Part shown: positions 58,116 to 64,000 of the stretch, in pieces
Layout: every line of letters starts with the position of its first letter
Numbering within the stretch: position 1 is the stretch's first letter
Translations under genes and position numbers: made by a program
The notes under the pieces: generated by a model
The model's database searches: none
Seen by the model: the letters and a program-made list of their open reading frames with translations, nothing else
Told to the model about the DNA's origin: nothing
NCBI GenBank assembly: GCA_963783865.1
Contig: CAWAPD010000006.1
Location: 124,001 to 188,000, forward strand
Source: CAWAPD01 sp963783865
GTDB lineage: Bacteria; Actinomycetota; Thermoleophilia; UBA2241
Direction: 5' to 3'
Length of the DNA: 64,000 bases

Positions 58116-59179
58116 GAGACGGGCGCGTCCTCACGCCCCACGACATCCAGGCCGCGCTGACGGCGCAGAAGCCCGGCGTCACCGTCCGGGTCGCCGTCGA
58201 CGCGCTCGGGGGCGACCACGCCCCCGAGGTCGTCGTCGACGGCGCCCTGCAGGTCGCCGGCGAGTTGCTGCACGTCGTGCTCACCGGCCCCGAGGCGCGG
58301 CTCCGCGAGCTGATCGCCGGGCGCGAGAGCCCGTACGTCGAGATCGTCGACGCGCCCGACCGGATCGGCTCGGGCGACGAGCCGGTCGCGGCGGTGCGGG
58401 GCAAGCCCCGGTCGTCGCTCGTGACCGCGGTCCGCCTGGCCGGCACCGGCGAGGCCGACGCCTCGTTCTCGGCCGGCAACACCGGCGCCGTGCTCGCCGC
58501 CGGCATGCTCCACGTGCACCGTCTCAAGGGTGTCCTGCGGCCGGCCCTGTGCACGCTGTTGCCGTCCGTGCCCCTGCCGGTGGCGTTCCTCGACGCCGGG
58601 GCCAACGCCGACGTGCGGCCCGAGCACCTGCGCCAGTTCGCCGTGATGGGACAGGTCTTCGCGACCGAGGTGCTCGGCATCGAGAAGCCGACCGTCGGTC
58701 TGCTCTCGATCGGTGAGGAGCCGGAGAAGGGCAACGCCATGACCATCGAGGCCCACCGGTTGATCGCCGCCGACTCTCAGGTCAACTTCTACGGCAACGT
58801 CGAGGGGCGCGATCTGGTGCGGCGCAAGACCGACGTCATCGTCGCCGACGGCTTCGCCGGCAACGTGGCGCTCAAGGTGTTCGAGGGCACGGCCCAGACC
58901 ATCGTCACCGAGATCCGCAACGCCGTGCTCGGTTCGCTGCGGGCGAAGATAGGGGCCGCGATCATGGCGCCCGACCTGCGCCGCATCGGCGCCGCCCTCG
59001 ACCCCGAAGAGTACGGCGGCGCCTACCTGCTCGGCCTGCGCCGGCCGGTGCTGGTCGGCCACGGCAACTCGGGCGCCAAGGGCATCGCCAGCGGCATCCG
59101 GGCGGCCTCGCGCGGCGTGACGAGCGACCTGTTGCCGGTGCTGGCCGAGCGCATCGAGGCGCTGGGCAACGGGCGCTGA
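58112..59179 (+). CDS. plsX: Phosphate acyltransferase PlsX
   Basis: Converts acyl-ACP to acyl-phosphate for phospholipid synthesis. 355 residues with VAVDALGGDHAPEVVVDGAL, SAGNTGAVLAAGM, LLSIGEEPEKGN, ADGFAGNVALKVFEG and GHGNSGAKGIASGI. The ATG overlaps the preceding stop (ATGA) and adds ~25 residues ahead of the usual start, so translation could begin slightly later at GTC/GTG codons around 58180. plsX-acpP-rnc is the classic order. Confidence 0.93.
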   Translation: MRDGRVLTPHDIQAALTAQKPGVTVRVAVDALGGDHAPEVVVDGALQVAGELLHVVLTGPEARLRELIAGRESPYVEIVDAPDRIGSGDEPVAAVRGKPRSSLVTAVRLAGTGEADASFSAGNTGAVLAAGMLHVHRLKGVLRPALCTLLPSVPLPVAFLDAGANADVRPEHLRQFAVMGQVFATEVLGIEKPTVGLLSIGEEPEKGNAMTIEAHRLIAADSQVNFYGNVEGRDLVRRKTDVIVADGFAGNVALKVFEGTAQTIVTEIRNAVLGSLRAKIGAAIMAPDLRRIGAALDPEEYGGAYLLGLRRPVLVGHGNSGAKGIASGIRAASRGVTSDLLPVLAERIEALGNGR

Positions 59180-59199
59180 CGCGGCCGCCGCCGAGCGTG

Positions 59200-59227
59200 T
59201 TGCACCCCTCCCGGGGTCTGGTAGAGT
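59200..59227 (+). promoter_or_regulatory. Promoter of acpP
   Basis: TTGCAC (59200-59205), 16-bp spacer, TAGAGT (59222-59227), then GGCGGAGG ahead of ATG 59258. One of the better sigma-70-type promoters in the window. Confidence 0.6.
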
Positions 59228-59257
59228 TACGCGAAACCGATGGGCGGAGGTAGCCGC

Positions 59258-59500
59258 ATGACGAGAGAAGAAGTCTTCGAGCAGGTCAAGGCCATCCTGG
59301 TCGAGACGCTCAGCGTGGACGAGGACAAGGTCACGATGGACGCTCGCTTCCAGGAGGACCTCGAGACCGACTCACTCGATCTCGTCGAGCTCGTCATGAC
59401 GATGGAAGACAAGTTCGGGATCAAGATCACCGACGAAGAGGCGGCCGAGATCAAGACGGTCGGCGACGCAGTCGATTTCGTGATGGGGCGGCTTGGCTAA
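59258..59500 (+). CDS. acpP: Acyl carrier protein
   Basis: 80 residues. The phosphopantetheine serine is in ETDSLDLVELVMTMED (DSL motif). ATG 59258 begins MTREEVFEQVKAILVE and has GGAGG upstream; a GTG/ATG-type start at 59240 in frame is in the ribosome-binding region and rejected. Carries acyl chains for fatty acid synthesis and for PlsX next door. Confidence 0.95.
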   Translation: MTREEVFEQVKAILVETLSVDEDKVTMDARFQEDLETDSLDLVELVMTMEDKFGIKITDEEAAEIKTVGDAVDFVMGRLG

Positions 59501-59527
59501 GGCGGGTCCGATCGCGTGATGAACACC

Positions 59528-59562
59528 GGAGGGCCGGCTTCCCGCGGGGAAGACGGCCCTCC
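59528..59562 (+). other. Long hairpin directly upstream of rnc
   Basis: GGAGGGCCG (59528-59536) pairs with CGGCCCTCC (59554-59562); after one mismatch, CTTCCC (59538-59543) pairs with GGGAAG (59547-59552) around a GCG loop. No T tract follows; the rnc ribosome-binding site AGGAGAG starts at 59568. Candidate RNase III autoregulation site or acpP 3'-end structure. Confidence 0.6.
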
Positions 59563-59580
59563 CCAGTAGGAGAGAACGGC

Positions 59581-60345
59581 ATGGGTTGGCGTCTGCTGGC
59601 CCTGGCGGAGCAGCTCGACGAAGGGCTGTTGCGCCAGGTCTTCACGCACACGTCGTGGGTGGCCGAGCGCGGCCAGTCCTACGAGCGTCTCGAGTTCCTC
59701 GGCGACAGCGTGCTCAGCTTGGCGATCACGACCGAGCTGTACCGCCGCTTCCCGCGCCACACCGAGGGCAGCCTGGCGCGCCTGCGCGCCTACATCGTCA
59801 GCCGCGCCACCTGCGCCAAGGTGGCGACCCGGCTCGGCCTGCCGGCCTACGTCAAGCGCTTCGGCGCCTACTACGAGAACGGCGAGCTCGACCAGCTGTC
59901 GGCCAACCAGAACGTGCTCGCCGACGTCACCGAGTCGCTGATCGGCGCCCTCTACCTCACCTACGGCATCGACGTCGTGCGGCCGGCCGTGATCGAGGCG
60001 TTCACCGAGCACATCAACTTCGCCGAGCGCAGCTACGTCGACTTCAAGACCGAGCTGCAGGAACAGCTGGCCAAGATGGGCCGCAGCGTCCACTACGAGC
60101 TCGTCGACACGCTCGGCCCGGCCCACGCGAGGGAGTTCCTGGTCGAGGCCCTGGTCGAGGGCGTCGCCGCCGGCCGCGGCGTGGGCCCGAGCAAGAAGCG
60201 GGCCGAGCAGGAGGCCGCCGGGGTGGCGCTGCGGGCGCTCGAGCAGAAGGAGAAGAAGCCGGCGCGCCGCATGCGCCTGCGCGGCCGCTCCAAGAAGCGC
60301 GACGAGGGTGGCGAGGCCGCCTCGACCGAAGCCGCCGGACAGTGA
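59581..60345 (+). CDS. rnc: Ribonuclease III
   Basis: Cleaves double-stranded RNA in rRNA processing and mRNA decay. 254 residues: TSWVAERGQSYERLEFLGDSV contains the signature RLEFLGDSVL, DVTESLIGALYL supplies further metal-binding acidic residues, and a C-terminal dsRNA-binding domain (KTELQEQLAKMGRSVHYELV ... SKKRAEQEAAG) follows. A basic/Ala tail of about 30 residues ends the protein. ATG with AGGAGAG upstream. Confidence 0.95.
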   Translation: MGWRLLALAEQLDEGLLRQVFTHTSWVAERGQSYERLEFLGDSVLSLAITTELYRRFPRHTEGSLARLRAYIVSRATCAKVATRLGLPAYVKRFGAYYENGELDQLSANQNVLADVTESLIGALYLTYGIDVVRPAVIEAFTEHINFAERSYVDFKTELQEQLAKMGRSVHYELVDTLGPAHAREFLVEALVEGVAAGRGVGPSKKRAEQEAAGVALRALEQKEKKPARRMRLRGRSKKRDEGGEAASTEAAGQ

Positions 60346-60357
60346 CGGACTGACCGG

Positions 60358-63300
60358 ATGTATCTGCGCTCCCTGCGCATCAAGGGGTTCAAGTCGTTCC
60401 CGCGCCAGACCGAGCTCGTCTTCGAGCCCGGCGTGGCGGTGATCATCGGGCCCAACGGCAGCGGCAAGAGCAACGTCTCCGACGCGATCACCTGGGTGCT
60501 CGGCGAGCAGAGCCCGTCGACGATCCGCGGCACCTCGATGCAGGACGTGATCTTCGCCGGCAGCGACGGGCGCCGGGCCAGCGGCTCGGCCGAGGTCGAG
60601 CTGACGTTCGACAACGGCGACGGCGCACTGTCGGTGCCGACGCCCGAGGTGAGCATCGGGCGTCGCGTGCAGCGCGGCGGCGAGACGACCTACCTGATCA
60701 ACCGGGCGCCGTGCCGGCTGGCCGACGTGCTCGAGCTGACGGCCGAGATGGGCCTGGGGCGCGAGCTGCACGCGATCGTCGGGCAAGGCAGGGTGGAGTC
60801 GCTGCTGGCGAGCAAGCCGGTCGAGCGCCGGGCGCTGATCGAGGAGGCCGCCGGCCTCGGCGTCTACAAGCGCCGGCGCGAGCGGGCCGAGATCAAGCTG
60901 CGCGAGGTGCGGCGCAACCTCGAGCGCGCCCGCGACCTCGAGAAGGAGGCGGCGTCGCAGCTGGCGCCGTTGCGGCGCCAGGCGAACGCCGCCGAGCTGC
61001 GGCGCTCGGTCGAGCGCGAGATCGCCGAGGCCCGCGGCAGCCTGCTGACCGGCGAGCTCGAGGCGGTCGACGCCCGGCTCGCCGCCAGCCGCGCGGCGAT
61101 CGAGCAGGTCGCCGTCGAGAAGGACGAGGCCGACGCCCGGCTGGCCGCGATCGAGACGGAGCGGCTGGCCGACGAGGAGACCTTCACGCGCGACCTGCAG
61201 GAGCGCGAGCAGCGGGCGGCGCGTGCCCTGCGAGCCCGCTACCTGGCGGACAGGCTGGCCAGTACGCGCCGCCTGATCGAGCAGCGCCTGCAGCTCGCCG
61301 GCGAGCTGGAACGCGCCGCGCTGACCGAACGCGAAGGGCTGACCGCCGACGCCCAGGGCGCGCTCGTCGACCCGTCCGACGGCGGCGACGCCCGCTCCGC
61401 GGCGACGTCTCTGGACACCTTCGAGGAGGCGCTGGCGGCGGCCGAGGCGGCGCACGAAGAAGCGAGCGGCGCGCTGGCGGCGGCGCAGGCCGGCGCGGCG
61501 GCGGCGCGGTCGCAGGCGGCCGCCGCCGACCTCGACCGCGAGGCTGTGGAGGCGCGCCTGGCGCGCTTGCGCGACAGGCGCGCCGCGTTGAGCGACGAGC
61601 TGGAACGGGCGGCGAGCGAGTCGGGCGCGGCCGCCGGCGCGCTGGAAGAAGCGGCGGGGGCGGTCGCCCTGGCGCAGCAGCGGGCAGAGGGCGCCGGGAT
61701 CGCGGGGGGCGACGCCGAGGCGGCGGCGCTCGCCTCCGACGAGGAGAGCGCCGCCGCGCTCAGGGCTCTCGAAGAGGCCGAGGCGTCGGTGCGGAGCGTG
61801 ATCGCCGAGCGCGCCGCCGCCGAGACCGAGCTCGAGCACGCCGAGGCGGCGCTGCGCGAGCTGCGGGACGTCGGCGACGACGTGCTGCAGGTCATGGAGC
61901 AGCACCCGGGGGCGACGGCCTTGACCAGCGCGCTGTCGTGCGAGCCCGGCTATGAGGCGGCGCTCGGCGCCGCCCTGGCCCAGTTCCCGGGCGCCGTCGC
62001 CGTCGGCTCCGGGGTCGATCAGTGGGGGCTTCTGTCCGCCTTGCGCACGGCCGGCGTCCGGCTGGTGCGGCTCGTGCTGGCGCGCCCGCGGAGCGCCGAC
62101 ACAGGGGGCTTCCCGGGCGCGGTGCGGCTGCTGGACAAGGTGAGCGTGGAGGGCGACGCGGGCCTCGAGGGCCTGCTGGCCGACGTGGTCATCGTCGACG
62201 ACCTGCGAGCTCTTCCCGACTCGTTCACGGGCCTCGCGGTCACGCGCGACGGCGCCTACTACCGTCCGGCGACGGGCCAGCTCGGCCTGGCGGCCGGACT
62301 GCCGGCGGCCGTGCTGGTCGAGCGTCGCGCGAAGACCGCCGGCCTGCGCGAGCGGCTCGACGCGCTCAAGGCGCGCGAGGCGCGCGGGGTGGCGGCGGCG
62401 GCGCGGGCGCGGGCGAGCGCCGACGCGCTCGCGGCCGCCCGCGCCGCCGCCGCCGAGACGCTGGCCGCGGCCCGGCGCGAGGCCGCCGAGGCGGGTCACG
62501 CGCTGACGCGGGCGCAGGCCGAGGAACGGATCGCCGCCGAACGGCGCGAGCGGCTCTCGCGCACGGTCGAGGCGGGCGAGGGCGAGCTGGCGGCGCGCGA
62601 CGGCGACGTCGGCGCCCTCGAGGAGACCCTGACGGCAAGCGAGAGCGGCCGCGAGCCGCTGGAGGCCGCCGCGGCGGAGGCCGAGAGTGCGGCTCGCGGC
62701 CGCCGAGTCGGCGCAGCGCGACGCCGTGGCCGCGGTGACGCTGGCGCGCATCGAGTTCGAGGAGCGCAAGGCGCGGGCCGACCGGGCCCAGGACGAGCGC
62801 CGGCGCGCCGCCCGGCGCGCGGAGCACGCGGCGGCGCGCCTCGCCCAGATCGACGCCCGGCTCGAGCGCCTGCCGGCGCTGCGCGAGGCGTGCGGCTCGG
62901 TCGGCGAGGCCCTGGGCGCGCTCGCGTCGCGCCTGGAGGCGCTCGGACGAACGCGCCCGCGCCGAGGCCGACGAGGCCGAGGGCAAGGTGCGCGACCGCA
63001 GCGCCGCGCGGCGCCTGGCCGACGAGGAGGCGGGGCTGCGGCGCGCGGTCGACGACCTCGGCGAGCGGCGCGCCGCGGCCCAGGTCGAGATCGCCCGCGC
63101 CGACGAGCGGCGCACCGAGCTGGCGGCGCGCTTCGACGAGGTGACCGGCCTGCTCGAGACGGCCGTCTTCACGGCGCCGGCCGGCGAGGCGGCGGCCGAG
63201 GCGCTGCGCGCCTCGATCGAGCGCCTCGAGCGTCGACGCGAGGGCATCGGGGCGGTGAACCCGCTGGCCGAGGCGGAGTGCGAGCGCCTGCAGGAGCACG

Positions 63301-63876
63301 TCTCGTTCCTGCGCGAGCAGACGCGCGACCTCGAGCAGTCGGTCGCCGAGATCGAGACCCTGATCGCCGAGCTGACCGGCCAGATCGAGGCCGACTTCGA
63401 GCAGACCTTCGAGGCCGTGCGCGACAACTTCGCGCACATGGTCGGCACGCTTGTTCCCCGGCGGCAGCGGCCGGCTCGTGCCGGTCGCCGGCGAGACTCC
63501 CGAGGAACCGGCCGGCATCGCCATCGAGGTCAAGCCGGCGCGCAAGCTCGGGAAGAAGCTCGGGCTGCTGTCGGGCGGCGAGCGCGCTCTCGTGGCCCTG
63601 GCCTTCCTGCTCGCGCTGCTGCTCTCGAAGACGGCGCCCTTCTACATCCTCGACGAGGTCGAGGCGGCCCTCGACGACATCAACATCGGCTTGTTCGTCT
63701 CGCTGGTGCGGGAGTACCGCACGCGCACCCAGTTCATCGTGATCACCCACCAGAAGCGGACGATGGAGGCGGCCGACGTGCTCTACGGGGTGACGATGGG
63801 GCCCGACGGGACCTCGCAGGTGGTCAGCGCCCGCATGGCCGAGGACGAGATCGACGCCGAGGCCGCGAGGGGCTGA
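60358..63876 (+). CDS. smc: Chromosome segregation protein SMC, interrupted by three frameshifts
   Basis: SMC condensin ATPase that loops and compacts DNA. Parts seen: Walker A VIIGPNGSGKSNVSDAI, first coiled-coil, hinge (about residues 505-650), second coiled-coil, signature LLSGGERALVALAF and Walker B FYILDEVEAALDD. The reading frame shifts by +1 three times: near 62686 (EAE to VRLAAAESAQRD), near 62944 (EAL to DERARAEADEAEG) and at 63451 (ACGCTTGTTCCCC where ACGCTGTTCCCC gives TLFPGG). Removing one base at each restores ~1171 residues, the normal SMC length. As read, the ORFs are 60358-63144 and 63451-63876. scpA/scpB are not here. Confidence 0.88.
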
Positions 63877-63883
63877 CGGACCG

Positions 63884-64000
63884 ATGGACTGGCACGAGGT
63901 CTTCAAGGGGCTGGGCCCGATGCTGCCGCCGGCCGCGGTGGAACACGAGGACGAGGAGCGCCGCGGCCTGTTCGGCCGCCTGCGCGAGAACCTCGGCAAG
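63884..64000 (+). CDS. ftsY: Signal recognition particle receptor FtsY, N-terminal fragment
   Basis: Only the first 39 codons are inside the window. MDWHEVFKGLGPML is followed by an acidic stretch (EHEDEERRG) and LFGRLRENLGK, the usual start of the FtsY N-domain (LRxxLxKTR). Located 7 bp after smc, in the standard rnc-smc-ftsY order. The GTPase domain lies beyond the window. Confidence 0.75.
   Translation, partial: MDWHEVFKGLGPMLPPAAVEHEDEERRGLFGRLRENLGK

Noticed and set aside
1..64000. CRISPR arrays, tRNA or rRNA genes, insertion sequences
   Set aside because: No regularly spaced repeats, cloverleaf sequences, rRNA motifs or transposase genes could be recognised on either strand.

Overview
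The window is 64 kb of very GC-rich DNA, densely packed with genes and almost entirely on the + strand (one small membrane gene at 54087-54518 is on the - strand). Gene content points to an actinobacterial lineage: a SepIVA-type coiled-coil protein beside DUF177-rpmF-plsX-acpP-rnc-smc-ftsY, an RsbW/SigB-type pair, many GTG starts and 4-bp GTGA/ATGA overlaps. Complete type IV pilus machinery and an Rrf2-iscS-iscU operon suggest a deep branch (Thermoleophilia- or Coriobacteriia-like) rather than a classical mycolic-acid or streptomycete lineage. This placement is inference from gene order; no rRNA is present to confirm it.

Layout. 1-4321: relA tail, metallo-hydrolase, hisS, aspS. 4399-4545: a probable 6S RNA, then a membrane-anchored thioredoxin-like protein. 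5306-8364: Rrf2 regulator with an IscR-like operator, iscS, iscU, mnmA (sulfur mobilisation and tRNA thiolation). 8442-10641: two small envelope-type proteins, an anti-sigma kinase-like protein and a SigB/F-type sigma factor. 10685-15849: alaS, ruvX, mltG, aroE. 15862-33000: a type IV pilus cluster in nearly the Myxococcus order (pilB-T-C, then an alternative sigma factor where pilS/pilR would be, three pilins, an ABC transporter pair, a TPR-like protein, pilD, four minor pseudopilins, pilM-N-O and a PilP-like protein), without a secretin, as expected for a single-membrane cell. 33111-36302: shikimate operon aroC-K-B-Q. 36292-41487: peptidase, efp, a carboxyltransferase-biotin carrier fusion, nusB, xseB, prenyl synthase. 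41541-46741: dxs, tlyA, nadK, recN. 46973-54090: pyrG, an M20 peptidase, xerD, then the nucleoside salvage set deoB, punA, pdp. 54602-63876: rsmD, coaD, sepIVA-like, DUF177, rpmF, a BioD-like/DRTGG protein, plsX, acpP, rnc, smc. 63884 to the end: start of ftsY.

The most interesting part is the pilin region. Two perfectly identical 706-bp direct repeats (21302-22007 and 22209-22914), separated by 201 bp of unrelated sequence, each carry a GEMM-I cyclic-dinucleotide riboswitch with a transcription terminator, a whole major pilin gene and its terminator. A third, divergent pilin lacks the switch. A sigma factor gene precedes them and may supply promoter-level control, with the second messenger acting on elongation.

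Caution on sequence quality: smc is broken by three single-base +1 shifts that together restore frame, punA by a shift near its start, and mnmA has no usable start codon and follows iscU across an A7 run. These may be assembly or consensus indels rather than biology. Several other starts appear to be CTG (aroE clearly, the ABC ATPase possibly). No tRNA, rRNA, CRISPR array, prophage or insertion sequence was seen.
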